Of a DNA stretch of 64,000 bases, positions 33,160 to 42,380 are shown in pieces. The notes beneath the pieces were generated by a model that was not told the DNA's origin, did no database searches, and saw only the letters and a program-made list of their open reading frames with translations. Every line of letters starts with the position of its first letter. Position 1 is the first letter of the stretch. The translations under genes were made by a program, and so were the position numbers. The stretch comes from Hymenobacter ginkgonis (GTDB lineage: Bacteria > Bacteroidota > Bacteroidia > Cytophagales > Hymenobacteraceae): positions 1,178,001-1,242,000 of the forward strand of contig NZ_WQKZ01000001.1 of assembly GCF_009755225.1 (NCBI RefSeq). Direction: 5' to 3'.

Positions 33160-33963
33160 TCAACACTGCGCTAGCCCCGCCGGTACCTCCCCACTAAAAC
33201 GGACGCTGCCTACTTGCTGCACGGGCCGCAGCGCTGCCACATTAGCCGTAAAAACTGCTTCGGCCGCGAGTAGCGCGGCGGGAGCAAATAGCCCTTCGTG
33301 GCACTCTAGGCCCCGCGCGCGCGCGGCGCGCAGCACGGCCGCCCGGCGCACGCCCGCCACGCAGCCACTAGCTAGCGCGGGCGTAAACAGCTGGCCGTTT
33401 TTCAGCCAAAAAATGGCCGCCGCTCCGGCCTCCGCCACGTGCCCGGCTGCATCGCAAAGGATAATCTCGTCGAGGCCGCGCTGCTGGCGCTCGTGCGCGG
33501 CGCGCACGTACAGCCAAGCCTGTGGCCCCTTGCAAAAGCTAAGGGGCGAAAGCAAAGAATTGGTTTCTAGGGCGAAGTCGGCGCGTGCTAGGGGGGCATC
33601 GTCGGCGGCAAAGGGTTCGGCGGTGGCCAGCCACTCGGCCGCATGGGTAGGCGGGGTGTAGCGCCCGGCGCCGCCCCGCCACACTTGCAGCCGCAGGCGA
33701 GCGGCCGGCCAGGCATTAGCGGCCGCGAGCGCAACGAGCGTAGCCGCCAATGCCTCAGCCGTGGCCAAGGGGGTAGGGAGGGCTAGGTACAGCCCGGCCG
33801 CCGCCTGCTGCATCCGGGCCGCGTGGTCGGCAGCCAGCCGCAGGCGCCCCTCAGCAAAAACCAAAGTTTCAAAAAAGCCATCGCCAAACGCCAACCCCCG
33901 ATTGGGCAGGGGTAGGGCCAGCGTGTCGCCGCTTACCAAGCTCCCATTATAAAGCACCTGCAT
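33160..33963 (-). CDS. Class IV aminotransferase (PabC/BCAT-like)
   Basis: 267 aa PLP enzyme of fold type IV. The N-terminal NRGLAFGDGFFETLVFAEGRLRL is diagnostic, and the likely PLP lysine lies in SFCKGPQAWLYVRAAHE, followed by LDEIILCDAAGHVAEAGAAAIFW. The family includes aminodeoxychorismate lyase (folate) and branched-chain or D-amino acid aminotransferases. Length and the weak BCAT motifs favour aminodeoxychorismate lyase, but the substrate cannot be fixed from sequence. It follows dprA with 58 bases between and probably shares its transcript. Confidence 0.85.
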   Translation of the reverse strand: MQVLYNGSLVSGDTLALPLPNRGLAFGDGFFETLVFAEGRLRLAADHAARMQQAAAGLYLALPTPLATAEALAATLVALAAANAWPAARLRLQVWRGGAGRYTPPTHAAEWLATAEPFAADDAPLARADFALETNSLLSPLSFCKGPQAWLYVRAAHERQQRGLDEIILCDAAGHVAEAGAAAIFWLKNGQLFTPALASGCVAGVRRAAVLRAARARGLECHEGLFAPAALLAAEAVFTANVAALRPVQQVGSVRFSGEVPAGLAQC

Positions 33964-34021
33964 ACCCGCACCAGCTATAAAATCCGTGAAATCCGTTAAA
34001 CTCCCCGTTAATCCGTGGTCC

Positions 34022-35146
34022 TTAAAGCAGCACGAATTTCTTGCCGGGTAGCGCCCGCACCACGCCCCGAAACTCGAGCCCCAGCAGCAGCGAAGCCACC
34101 GCGTGAATGGGCAGCTGCGCCCGCCAAGCCAGGTCGTCCATGAGGGCCTCCTTGGTAGCGAGCAGCACCGAAATCAAGGCAAATTCGTCGGCCGAGAAGT
34201 CGTCGGCCGCGTAGGTGGGGGGCGGCTGAAATTTCCCGGTCTGGTACAACGCCGCGTCCCAATTCAGGAGTTGCTCTAAATCGAGGGGCTGCGCGTAGAG
34301 GGCGGCCTTATTATTCTTAATTAAATTATTGCAGCCCGCTGAGGCGGGCGAGCCCACGTTGCCCGGCACAGCCAGCACGTCGCGGTCGTAGCTCAGGGCC
34401 AGTTCGGCAGTGATGAGGGCGCCGCCTTTGTCGGCTGCTTCTACTACCACGGTGCCGTCGGCTAGGCCCGCAATAATGCGGTTGCGGGAGGGGAAGTTGT
34501 AGCGGTCGGGCCCAGTGCCGAAGGGAAATTCGGTAAGCAACCCGCCGGTTTCGCGCATTTTTTCGGCCGTTTTGCGGTGGGCGGCCGGGTAAATCACGTC
34601 GAGGCCGGTGGCCATTACGCCCACTGTCAGCAAGCCTTCCTGCAGGGCAGCGCGGTGAGCCAGGATGTCGATGCCATAGGCCAGGCCGCTTACTACCAGT
34701 GGGTTGTGCGGCACTAGGCCGCGCACCAGGGCCTCCGTCTGCTCGCGGCCGTAGTCGGTAGACTGGCGCGTGCCCACAATGGCTACCACCTTAGGCGCAT
34801 TCAAGTCGGCCGGGCCCTGGTAGTAAAGCAGGGCCGGGGCGTCGGCAATAAGCTTGAGGCGACTCGGGAATCTTTTGCTGGTGTAAAATAGCAGCTCTAC
34901 CCCCTCTTTTTCGGCCTTGCGCAGCCCGGTTTCGGCTTGCTGCAAGGCCAGGGTGCGGGCCGGGCCGGTCAGGATTTTGACGGTGGCTTCGCCTACCCCT
35001 GGTATGCGCCGCAGCTTGCCAGGCGGCAGCATAAACACGTTTTTGGCCGACGAGCCGTAGCTCATGAGCTGCCGCGTGAGCTGCGGCCCGATGCCGGGCA
35101 GCAGCGTAAGGGCAAGTTCGTGAAAAAGGTCGTCGGTGGGGGCCAT
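34022..35146 (-). CDS. dprA: DNA-processing protein DprA
   Basis: 374 aa from the ATG at 35146; an ATG seven codons earlier (35167) is possible. The N-terminal helix-hairpin-helix region (LLPGIGPQL, IPGVGEATV) precedes the Rossmann core with VAIVGTRQ, VSGLAYGIDILAHRAAL, FPSRNRIIAGLA and VPGNVGSPASAGCNNLIK. A C-terminal winged-helix (DML1-like) completes the domain set. DprA binds incoming single-stranded DNA and loads RecA during natural transformation. It lies in a leftward run MerR, dprA, aminotransferase. Confidence 0.95.
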   Translation of the reverse strand: MAPTDDLFHELALTLLPGIGPQLTRQLMSYGSSAKNVFMLPPGKLRRIPGVGEATVKILTGPARTLALQQAETGLRKAEKEGVELLFYTSKRFPSRLKLIADAPALLYYQGPADLNAPKVVAIVGTRQSTDYGREQTEALVRGLVPHNPLVVSGLAYGIDILAHRAALQEGLLTVGVMATGLDVIYPAAHRKTAEKMRETGGLLTEFPFGTGPDRYNFPSRNRIIAGLADGTVVVEAADKGGALITAELALSYDRDVLAVPGNVGSPASAGCNNLIKNNKAALYAQPLDLEQLLNWDAALYQTGKFQPPPTYAADDFSADEFALISVLLATKEALMDDLAWRAQLPIHAVASLLLGLEFRGVVRALPGKKFVLL

Positions 35147-35195
35147 AGGCCGGCAAAGTAACGCCATGCTGGCGTATATAGGTACTTCGCTAATC

Positions 35196-35552
35196 TTATT
35201 CTCCCTTGTTGGCGGCGTCGATTTCCTTCTTTAAATTGACCAAAAAGCCGCGCACTTTTTCCAGCGACTGAATCACGTCAATCTTGTCTTTGAGCTGGCC
35301 GCCCTTTTGCTTCATCATTTCGCGGGCGCCGGCAATGGTGTAGCCGCGCTCCTTAACCAAGTGGTAGATAGTGCGAAACGTATCAACGTCGGTTTGGGTG
35401 AAGAGGCGGTTGCCCTTCTTGCTTTTGCGCGGGCTGAGTTCAGTAAACTCGGTTTCCCAGAAGCGGATGAGCGAGGTGGCCACGCCAAACTGCTCGGCCA
35501 CTTCGCCAATGGTGAAGTACTGCTTGGTAATGTCGCGCTCTTTATACGGCAT
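35196..35552 (-). CDS. MerR-family transcriptional regulator
   Basis: 118 aa. An N-terminal winged HTH of the MerR type: YFTIGEVAEQFGVATSLIRFWE, then KKGNRLFTQTDVDTFRTIYHLVKERGYTIAGARE. A short C-terminal coiled-coil dimerisation helix follows (about residues 80-115). There is no cysteine-rich metal-binding loop, so it is not a mercury or zinc sensor; the inducer is unknown. This MerR type is commonly found next to dprA in Bacteroidota, as here, 49 bases upstream. Confidence 0.93.
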   Translation of the reverse strand: MPYKERDITKQYFTIGEVAEQFGVATSLIRFWETEFTELSPRKSKKGNRLFTQTDVDTFRTIYHLVKERGYTIAGAREMMKQKGGQLKDKIDVIQSLEKVRGFLVNLKKEIDAANKGE

Positions 35553-35600
35553 GGGGGCGGGGTGGGCGGGGGGTAGGCCGCAGGCTAAATGGCGGCTAAT

Positions 35601-36662
35601 TTACTTAATCTGGTACTTCCGGGCGATTTCGTCGTAGAGCGGCAGCAAGTCGTTGGCGTGGCCCTGCTTGTCGAACACGGCCTCCCAGGTATTGAGCGGC
35701 TCCCAGATAAAGCTGCCCTTGCCCTTACCGCCGGGCAGGCTGAAGGCCACGTCGTTGACTTCGCGCTTGCGCTCCGAGTACTCCACTACCACCACATCCT
35801 GGGGGTAGCGCTGGGCGAGCTGCGTGAGGTTGGCCTTGAGGTCGGGGATGGTGCCGTGCCACTTGGGGTAATACGACTCGCCAATTACATCAAAATCAAC
35901 CTTGTGCACCGCCATGCGGTCGAGCCAGGTGTTGGAAAGCTGGGTTTGGCCACCGAGGGCAATGTGCAGCATCACCAGCGTGTTGGGGTTGACTTCGCGC
36001 ACGGCGCTGGAGCCCGCCTGCGCCAGCCGGGCCAGCGTGTCGTAGCGCGCCAGGCTATCAGATAGTTGCACCTGGGCATCGGGCCAAATCATGCCGTGGT
36101 TGATTTCGTTGCCCACCTGCACCATGTCGGGCAGCGTGCCTTGGGCTTGCAGGGCCAGCAGCACCTGCTTGGTATAGTCGTGCACGGCCTGCGTGAGGGC
36201 CGGGCCGCTGAGCGCCAGCCAGGCGCTGGGCTTAAACTGCTTTTGCGGGTCGGCCCAGGTGTCGGAGTAGTGGAAGTCGAGCAGCAGCTTCAGGCCGGCT
36301 TGCTTCACGCGCTTGGCCATGGCCAGGGTATGAGGCAGGTCGCAGAAGCCTTTGTGGGGCGAGTAGCCACTGTCGGCGGCCGGGTTATTAAAAATCCGCA
36401 GCCGGATGTAGTTGATGTGGTGGTCTTTGAGAATCTGAATGGCATCCTTCTCCACGCCTTTGTCCGAAAATTTCATCCCCCGGGCTTCGAGCTGCGGCAA
36501 AAAGGAAATGTCGGCGCCCAGCACCTTGCCCAGCCGAGGGCGCGGGGCGGCAGCTTTGGCCGGGCGATGGGCCAGCCCAAAAGTGGGAGGTAGGCTAAGC
36601 AGCAGACCCAACAGGCCTGGCAGGGCCAGGCGGCGGGTCAGCGAGCAGAAAGAGAAGGGCAT
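35601..36662 (-). CDS. GH53 endo-beta-1,4-galactanase
   Basis: 353 aa from the ATG at 36662, which puts a signal peptide first. The GH53 barrel has GADISFLPQLEARG at its start, LRLRIFNNP-like YIRLRIFNNP, LLDFHYSDTWADP, the acid/base Glu in QVGNEINHGMIWP and the nucleophile Glu in VVVEYSER. The enzyme cleaves beta-1,4-galactan side chains of pectin (arabinogalactan I). It is secreted or periplasmic. No T9SS tail is present. It is divergent from alaS, with about 175 bases between, and stands alone rather than in a galactan locus. Confidence 0.93.
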   Translation of the reverse strand: MPFSFCSLTRRLALPGLLGLLLSLPPTFGLAHRPAKAAAPRPRLGKVLGADISFLPQLEARGMKFSDKGVEKDAIQILKDHHINYIRLRIFNNPAADSGYSPHKGFCDLPHTLAMAKRVKQAGLKLLLDFHYSDTWADPQKQFKPSAWLALSGPALTQAVHDYTKQVLLALQAQGTLPDMVQVGNEINHGMIWPDAQVQLSDSLARYDTLARLAQAGSSAVREVNPNTLVMLHIALGGQTQLSNTWLDRMAVHKVDFDVIGESYYPKWHGTIPDLKANLTQLAQRYPQDVVVVEYSERKREVNDVAFSLPGGKGKGSFIWEPLNTWEAVFDKQGHANDLLPLYDEIARKYQIK

Positions 36663-36784
36663 ACGAAGCAAAAAGCGAGTGGGTTGATGTGGCGACGGCG
36701 CTACTGGCAAGCGCCTGGGCCGGCCGTAGGGGGTAGGGAGCGCTACGGCTGAACCACCCGTTTCGCGCTACTGTTTTAGAAAGC

Positions 36785-36792
36785 TACCTTTG
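36785..36792 (+). promoter_or_regulatory. Bacteroidota -7 promoter box for alaS
   Basis: TACCTTTG matches TAnnTTTG and lies 44 bases upstream of the alaS ATG. Transcription would start near 36799, just before a terminator-like hairpin. Confidence 0.55.
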
Positions 36793-36801
36793 TGCAGCCC
36801 G

Positions 36802-36830
36802 CGGCCCCACAAATGTGGGCCGTTTTTTTT
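36802..36830 (+). promoter_or_regulatory. Terminator-like hairpin in the alaS leader
   Basis: A stem of 36802-36810 with 36815-36822 (8 bp, one bulged C, AAAT loop) is followed by eight T (36823-36830). The alaS ATG starts only 6 bases later. No plus-strand gene lies upstream, since GH53 is divergent. This is therefore either an attenuator of alaS or an unexplained structure. Confidence 0.55.
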
Positions 36831-36836
36831 AAAGTT

Positions 36837-39518
36837 ATGTCGCTTCCTACCGCCAGCCACGTTCGCCAGCAATTTCTCGATTTTTTTGCGTCCAAAGGCC
36901 ACCACATCGTGCCCTCGGCCCCGATTGTGGTGAAGGACGACCCCACGCTGTTGTTTATCAACAGCGGTATGGCCCCATTTAAGGACTACTTCCTGGGCAA
37001 CCGGCCCGCGCCCTACAAGCGCATTGCCGATACGCAGAAGTGCTTGCGCGTCAGTGGCAAGCACAACGATTTGGAGGAAGTAGGCTACGATACCTATCAC
37101 CACACCATGTTCGAGATGCTCGGCAACTGGTCGTTTGGCGATTATTTCAAGACCGAAGCCATCGCCTGGGCCTGGGAACTGCTGACGGAGGTGTATAAGC
37201 TGCCCAAAGAGCGATTGTACGTGACTTATTTTGAGGGTGATAAAGGCGACGGCCTCGGCCCCGACGCGGAGACGCAAAATCTCTGGCGCCAATACACCAC
37301 CGACGACCGCATCTTGCCTGGCAATAAGAAGGACAACTTTTGGGAGATGGGCGATACGGGTCCGTGCGGCCCGTGCACCGAAATCCACATCGACCTGCGC
37401 GACGAAAGCGAAGTAGCTCAAAAGCCCGGCAGTGAGCTGGTGAACGCCGACCACCCGCAGGTAGTCGAAATCTGGAACAACGTATTCATGGAGTTTCAGC
37501 GCTTGGCCGACAAGTCGCTCATCAAGTTGCCCGCCCAGAGCGTGGACACCGGCATGGGCTTCGAGCGCCTGATGATGGCGGTTTCGGGCGTGAAGTCGAA
37601 CTACGATACCGATGTGTTTCAACCGCTTATCCAGTTTATTGCCAAGGAAGCGGGCGTGGCATACCACGGCACCTCGCCGGCCACGGTGAACGACCAGCCG
37701 GCCACCGAAAACGAGAAAACGGATATCGCCATCCGCGTGATTGCCGACCACATCCGGGCCATTGCCTTCACCATCGCCGACGGCCAATTGCCGAGCAACG
37801 TGAAGGCCGGCTACGTGATTCGGCGTATTCTGCGCCGGGCAGTGCGCTACGCGTTTTCGTCGCTCAATCAAAAGCAGCCCTTCTTGTATAAGCTCGTGCC
37901 GGTGCTAGCCGACCAACTGGCGGGCATTTTTCCCGAGCTGAAAGCCCAGCAGGCTTTTGTCACGCGCGTGATTGAGGAAGAAGAAATTGCGTTCTTGAAA
38001 ACCCTCGAAACCGGCCTGCGCCGCCTCGATACGCTCGAAGAAGCGGCCCGCCAGAACGGCGGCGTGATTGACGGCAAAACGGCGTTTGAGCTAAGCGATA
38101 CTTTCGGTTTTCCGCTGGATTTGACGGCGCTCATCGCCCGCGAGAAAGGCCTGAAAGTGGATGAAGAAGGCTTTGCCAAGGAGCTGGCGCAGCAGAAAAA
38201 CCGCAGCCGCAACGCTCAGGAAACCGAGCAGAGCGACTGGGTGACCGTGACCGAAACCGACTTGCCTAACCAGTTTGTGGGCTACGACCAGGACGAGGCC
38301 ACGGCGCGCTTGCTGCGCTACCGCAAAATCGACAAAAAAGGCAAAACGGAGTATCAGCTCGTGCTGAGCCAGACGCCGTTCTACGCCGAAAGCGGCGGCC
38401 AGATTGGCGACACCGGCTACCTCGAAAGCGACCTGAGCAAGGTGCGCGTGCTAGACACGAAGAAGGAAAACGACCTCATCATCCACACCGTGCTGGAGCT
38501 ACCGCAGGAGCTGGAGGCCGAATTCATCGCCCGGCCCGACGCGGCGCGGCGCGCGCTTATCCGTAATAACCACACAGCCACACACTTGCTGCAAGCTGCG
38601 CTGCGTGAGGTACTGGGCTCGCACGTGCAGCAAAAAGGCTCCTTGGTGAATGAGAAGCTGCTGCGCTTCGACTTTTCGCACTTCACGAAAGTGACGGAGG
38701 CGCAGCTGCGTGAAATCGAGGGGGTAGTAAATGCGCGCATTCGCCAGCAGATTCCGCTCGACGAGCGCCGCAACGTGCCCATCGCCGAGGCCAAGAACCT
38801 GGGCGCGATGGCGTTGTTTGGCGAAAAGTACGGCGACTTTGTGCGGGTCATTACCTTCGATAAAGATTACTCGGTGGAGCTGTGCGGCGGCCTGCACGTG
38901 GCCAACACGGGCAGCATCGGCTACTTCAAAATCACGGCGGAGAGCGCTGTGGGCGCGGGTGTGCGCCGCATTGAGGCCGTAACGGCTGGCGCTGCCGAAG
39001 CCTTTGTGGACCAACAGCTCGACTTGCTCAGCCAGGTGCGCGAAACCCTTGGCAACCCGCAGCACCTGCTCCCTACCCTCGAAAAGCAAGGCGAGGAGAT
39101 TGCCAACCTGCGCAAGCAAATCGAGTCTTTCGCCCAGCAAAGCATCAACCAGCAGAAGGACCAGCTGGCTGCCCAGGTGAAGCAGGTGAATGGCCTCAAT
39201 TTCTTGGCTGCCCAGGTGCAGGCCGGCAGCGCCGATGCCCTCAAAAAGCTGGCCTACGACCTGCGCCAGGCCGTGCCGAACCTCGTGCTGGTGCTTGGTG
39301 CCGAAATCGACGGCAAACCCCAACTCGCCGTGATGCTGGCCGATGAAATTGCCCAGGCCGGTAAGCTCAACGCCACCATATTGGTGCGCGAGCTGGCCAA
39401 GGACATCCAGGGTGGCGGCGGCGGGCAGCCGTTCTTCGCCACGGCCGGCGGCAAAAACGCGGCTGGGCTAGGCGCCGCCATCGGCAAGGCCGAAGCGCTT
39501 ATTGCGGGTGTTGCCTAG
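36837..39518 (+). CDS. alaS: Alanyl-tRNA synthetase
   Basis: 893 aa, close to the usual 875-880. It charges tRNA-Ala. The class II catalytic core is at the N-terminus (SAPIVVKDDPTLLFINSG, KCLRVSGKHNDLEEVG, TGPCGPCTEIH). The editing domain has HTATHLLQAALREVLG and ELCGGLHVANTGSIGYFKI, and the C-Ala domain ends with GGGGQPFFATAGGKN. I chose the ATG at 36837 (MSLPTASHVRQQFLDFF) as the conserved N-terminus; the frame is open further upstream, but that region contains the leader hairpin. A long perfect terminator follows. Confidence 0.98.
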   Translation: MSLPTASHVRQQFLDFFASKGHHIVPSAPIVVKDDPTLLFINSGMAPFKDYFLGNRPAPYKRIADTQKCLRVSGKHNDLEEVGYDTYHHTMFEMLGNWSFGDYFKTEAIAWAWELLTEVYKLPKERLYVTYFEGDKGDGLGPDAETQNLWRQYTTDDRILPGNKKDNFWEMGDTGPCGPCTEIHIDLRDESEVAQKPGSELVNADHPQVVEIWNNVFMEFQRLADKSLIKLPAQSVDTGMGFERLMMAVSGVKSNYDTDVFQPLIQFIAKEAGVAYHGTSPATVNDQPATENEKTDIAIRVIADHIRAIAFTIADGQLPSNVKAGYVIRRILRRAVRYAFSSLNQKQPFLYKLVPVLADQLAGIFPELKAQQAFVTRVIEEEEIAFLKTLETGLRRLDTLEEAARQNGGVIDGKTAFELSDTFGFPLDLTALIAREKGLKVDEEGFAKELAQQKNRSRNAQETEQSDWVTVTETDLPNQFVGYDQDEATARLLRYRKIDKKGKTEYQLVLSQTPFYAESGGQIGDTGYLESDLSKVRVLDTKKENDLIIHTVLELPQELEAEFIARPDAARRALIRNNHTATHLLQAALREVLGSHVQQKGSLVNEKLLRFDFSHFTKVTEAQLREIEGVVNARIRQQIPLDERRNVPIAEAKNLGAMALFGEKYGDFVRVITFDKDYSVELCGGLHVANTGSIGYFKITAESAVGAGVRRIEAVTAGAAEAFVDQQLDLLSQVRETLGNPQHLLPTLEKQGEEIANLRKQIESFAQQSINQQKDQLAAQVKQVNGLNFLAAQVQAGSADALKKLAYDLRQAVPNLVLVLGAEIDGKPQLAVMLADEIAQAGKLNATILVRELAKDIQGGGGGQPFFATAGGKNAAGLGAAIGKAEALIAGVA

Positions 39519-39546
39519 GCTACGGGCTTGGCCGTAGCGCTCAGAA

Positions 39547-39607
39547 CTCAGTATAAACCAAAAGAAGGGCTCCCAATGCGGGAGCCCTTCTTTTGGTTTA
39601 TACTGAG
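39547..39607. terminator. Perfect 28-bp bidirectional terminator
   Basis: Arms 39547-39574 and 39580-39607 are exact reverse complements with a 5-base loop. It lies between the converging alaS and T9SS protein genes, with A-rich and T-rich tracts inside the stem. Confidence 0.88.
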
Positions 39608-39618
39608 CGGAACTCGCT

Positions 39619-42030
39619 TTATTGCTTAACAATGCGCAAGGTCTGGACGCTCTGGGGAGTTTCGACGCGGAGCAGGTAGACGCTGGCCGGCAATGCACTC
39701 AAATCGAGGGGTAGGGCCTGCGTCCCCTCGGCCACTGCCTGGGTAAAGTGCAGGACTTCCGCGCCGAGCACCGTCGTCAGGCTGCCCCGCACGGTAGTGG
39801 CGGTCGGCGTGCCGATGGTGAGGGCCAGCGTGCCCAGGCTAGGGTTGGGGTAGGCCTGAAGCACTAGGCCGGTAGCGGTGCCACCCACGGCCACCACTGG
39901 CGAAAAAGCCTCCGTGCCGCTGCGGTCTACTTGGCGCAGGCGGTAGTAAGCCAGGGTGCTAGCGGGCTGGTTATCTACCCAGTTGTACTCGTGGCGGCTG
40001 AGGCTGTTGCCGGCGCCGGCTACCGAGGCCAGGGCGCGGAACGACTGCCCATCGAGGCTGCGCTCCAGCACAAAGTGGTCGTTGTCGAGCTCCGAAGCCG
40101 TGGCCCAGGCGCAGGTAACGGCCGTGGCGGTCCGCTTGGCGGTAAAAGCCAACAGCTCTACTGGCAGAGGGGCCGAAGCGTACAGCCCGAAAGGCGAAAA
40201 ATCGGTTACCCCGGCCCGGGTGAAGCGATAGAGGTTGCTGGTGGGGTCTACCACGGCGGCGGCGCCGCGCTGCTTAGCGTCGCTTTCCCACACGCCATTG
40301 TGGTAGTGGCCCACGGCTACTTGGGCGGGCGTCATGCCGGTGGGCAACGCTCCTTGCAGCGTCACGGTCACGTTGGAATGGCCCAGGTCTGCTTCCGAAA
40401 TATACCAGGTATGATTGACCAGGGTAGTAGAATTCTTGGCCACCGCGCCAGTGCCCTTTTTATCGCGGCCTTCTCCTTTATCACCGCCGGCGGGTAGGGT
40501 TGGCACGGTCACGTAGCTCACATACACGCTATCGCTGAGGCTAACGCCGAATACATCTTCGACCCCGGTGGCCGCCTGCGAAAGCCAGGCCGGGTTGTAC
40601 GTAGCCTGCCCCACTGGGAAGAGCACGGCCGGCTGGCTGGGCGATACCGTCTGGCGCAGCGCGCCGCCCGCGTTGGTCACCACGTAGGCCGTGCCATCGG
40701 TGCTTACGGCACCACCCTTAAGCACTGTCAGGTCGTAGGTGCCGAGCTGCACCAAGCTGCCCTTGCTCAGGCTCAGGCTGCCGGCCACCGTCAGGTTGCA
40801 GGCCAGCGAGGCCGTGTTGGTGGCCAGTCGCAGGTTGCCGAACGCGCTGCAGCTTAGGAGGATATTGGTGCGTTTCGTATTAAAGTAAACGGTGCTGGTG
40901 GGGTTCAGCTTGCCCAGACGGGGTAGGGTGCCCGCTTCACCGTCAATCTCCAACAGGCCGTTGCTGCCCACGTCGATGGTCGTGCTGGGGTCGCCGGCCT
41001 GCGACTGGATGGCTACCGCTACCTGGCTGCTGGTAGTGCCGTCGCCAATAATAAGCTTCGAGTTGGTGCCGCTAACCAGGTTGCGGTCGAGCCGGAACTG
41101 GCCGGGGGTAGCGATGTAAAAAATCTGGTTATCGGCCGTGAAAGAGGCCGGGTTGGTGCGCGCCGACGGCGATAACCAGTTCCGGCTATCTTTCAAGTCG
41201 CCCGTGCCGGCATAATAGAAAATATTCGCCTGCGTACCGGTGCCCGTCACCAGGGCGCCCGCCTCGGGCGTGATGGATACATCGTCGACGGAGAGGCCGT
41301 TGCCGTTGGTTTCGGTGTTGAGCACATATTTCCAGCGCAATACTATCTCCTGGTTTACGGCCAGGTTGATACCGGTAAGCGTGGCATTCAGCACGCGGCG
41401 ATTAGCCGGGGCATTGCCGTTTTTGCTGGCAATAACCGTTGCCGTCGACGGCGCGTTTAGCGACAGCGCCGGCACGGAAGTCCAAGTGCCAGCTTCCATC
41501 ATGCCCCCGAAGGTGCCGCTAGCAAGCACTTGATAATCAAAGCCAACCTGGGCCTTGTCTACCTTGCCCGAGTTGTACCACTGCTCCATGGCATAGCTTA
41601 CCTCTAGGTTGGCAATGGGCCGGCCCGTCTGGTTGACCACGCGCATGGCCACGTAGCCCGTTCCCGCCATGGGCTTGTTGGAGTTATTGTAAAACGTGGT
41701 GGCAATGCCTCCCAGTGCCCGCTCGGTACTGCCGGCGGTGCCAAAACTGTAGTAAAAAGCTTCTGGATGCTGGCCGCCGTCGTTGCCCGTGTAGGGCACC
41801 GCGCCGCTGCTGGGGTAGGGGCTCCCATCGAGCATCGCCTGAGCGTAAAAGCCGGGGATGGTCGTGTTGTTAGCGAAGCCGCTCAGCGCTGTGGCTGAGG
41901 CGGACAAGGAGTTAAAATTTTCGGTGTAGGGTGCGAAACTAGTTAGTGCAACCTGAGCCTGAACTGGCGCCGCGGTGAGGCCGAGCAACAGGGCGTTAGC
42001 TAGTAGGGCAAGTGAGTAAATTTTTCTCAT
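39619..42030 (-). CDS. Large secreted protein with T9SS type A sorting domain
   Basis: 803 aa. It has a signal peptide (ending near VQAQ), a large beta-rich passenger with a jelly-roll-like N-terminal part (about residues 30-270) and a fibronectin/adhesin-like middle. The C-terminus (about 720-803) is a T9SS type A sorting domain: QAYPNPSLGTLALTI, LGAEVL, LPLDLSALPASVYLLRVETPQSVQTLRIVKQ. This directs export by the type IX system and surface attachment. The passenger function is not recognised. Its promoter region runs into the AT-rich island upstream. Confidence 0.87.
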   Translation of the reverse strand: MRKIYSLALLANALLLGLTAAPVQAQVALTSFAPYTENFNSLSASATALSGFANNTTIPGFYAQAMLDGSPYPSSGAVPYTGNDGGQHPEAFYYSFGTAGSTERALGGIATTFYNNSNKPMAGTGYVAMRVVNQTGRPIANLEVSYAMEQWYNSGKVDKAQVGFDYQVLASGTFGGMMEAGTWTSVPALSLNAPSTATVIASKNGNAPANRRVLNATLTGINLAVNQEIVLRWKYVLNTETNGNGLSVDDVSITPEAGALVTGTGTQANIFYYAGTGDLKDSRNWLSPSARTNPASFTADNQIFYIATPGQFRLDRNLVSGTNSKLIIGDGTTSSQVAVAIQSQAGDPSTTIDVGSNGLLEIDGEAGTLPRLGKLNPTSTVYFNTKRTNILLSCSAFGNLRLATNTASLACNLTVAGSLSLSKGSLVQLGTYDLTVLKGGAVSTDGTAYVVTNAGGALRQTVSPSQPAVLFPVGQATYNPAWLSQAATGVEDVFGVSLSDSVYVSYVTVPTLPAGGDKGEGRDKKGTGAVAKNSTTLVNHTWYISEADLGHSNVTVTLQGALPTGMTPAQVAVGHYHNGVWESDAKQRGAAAVVDPTSNLYRFTRAGVTDFSPFGLYASAPLPVELLAFTAKRTATAVTCAWATASELDNDHFVLERSLDGQSFRALASVAGAGNSLSRHEYNWVDNQPASTLAYYRLRQVDRSGTEAFSPVVAVGGTATGLVLQAYPNPSLGTLALTIGTPTATTVRGSLTTVLGAEVLHFTQAVAEGTQALPLDLSALPASVYLLRVETPQSVQTLRIVKQ

Positions 42031-42098
42031 GGGTGGCGGTTTTAGTACTTTGTGAAGAATAAAGGTGTATTATGCTAAGGCGGCTTTTTTAAGGCGGG

Positions 42099-42106
42099 CA
42101 AAGGTA
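42099..42106 (-). promoter_or_regulatory. Bacteroidota -7 promoter box for the T9SS gene
   Basis: On the minus strand this reads TACCTTTG, an exact TAnnTTTG match, 68 bases upstream of the start at 42030. Confidence 0.5.
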
Positions 42107-42380
42107 AGCTCCACTGCTAAAATTGGCTTATCAGTATAAACACGTAAAAGTGATAGGCAATTATACTTAATTACTATAATAAAAATAATACTATTTTATT
42201 AAAAACTTAAATTAAAATAATACCTAGGCAATTATTTTTTATAAGTTACTCATTATGTGAATAATAGATTAAATATAAGAATTAAAACAAAAATTATAGC
42301 TTTTATAAGTAGTGCTTATTTTGTGCAAAATTTTATTCTAAATAGTCCTAAAGAAAAATAAGATTAATCTAATGGAAAGT
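42107..42380. other. AT-rich island with spaced direct repeat
   Basis: About 270 bases are strikingly A+T-rich compared with the GC-rich surroundings and contain no gene. The 11-mer TAGGCAATTAT occurs at 42154-42164 and again at 42225-42235, 71 bases apart. The rest is runs of A and T without clear structure. Confidence 0.7.
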
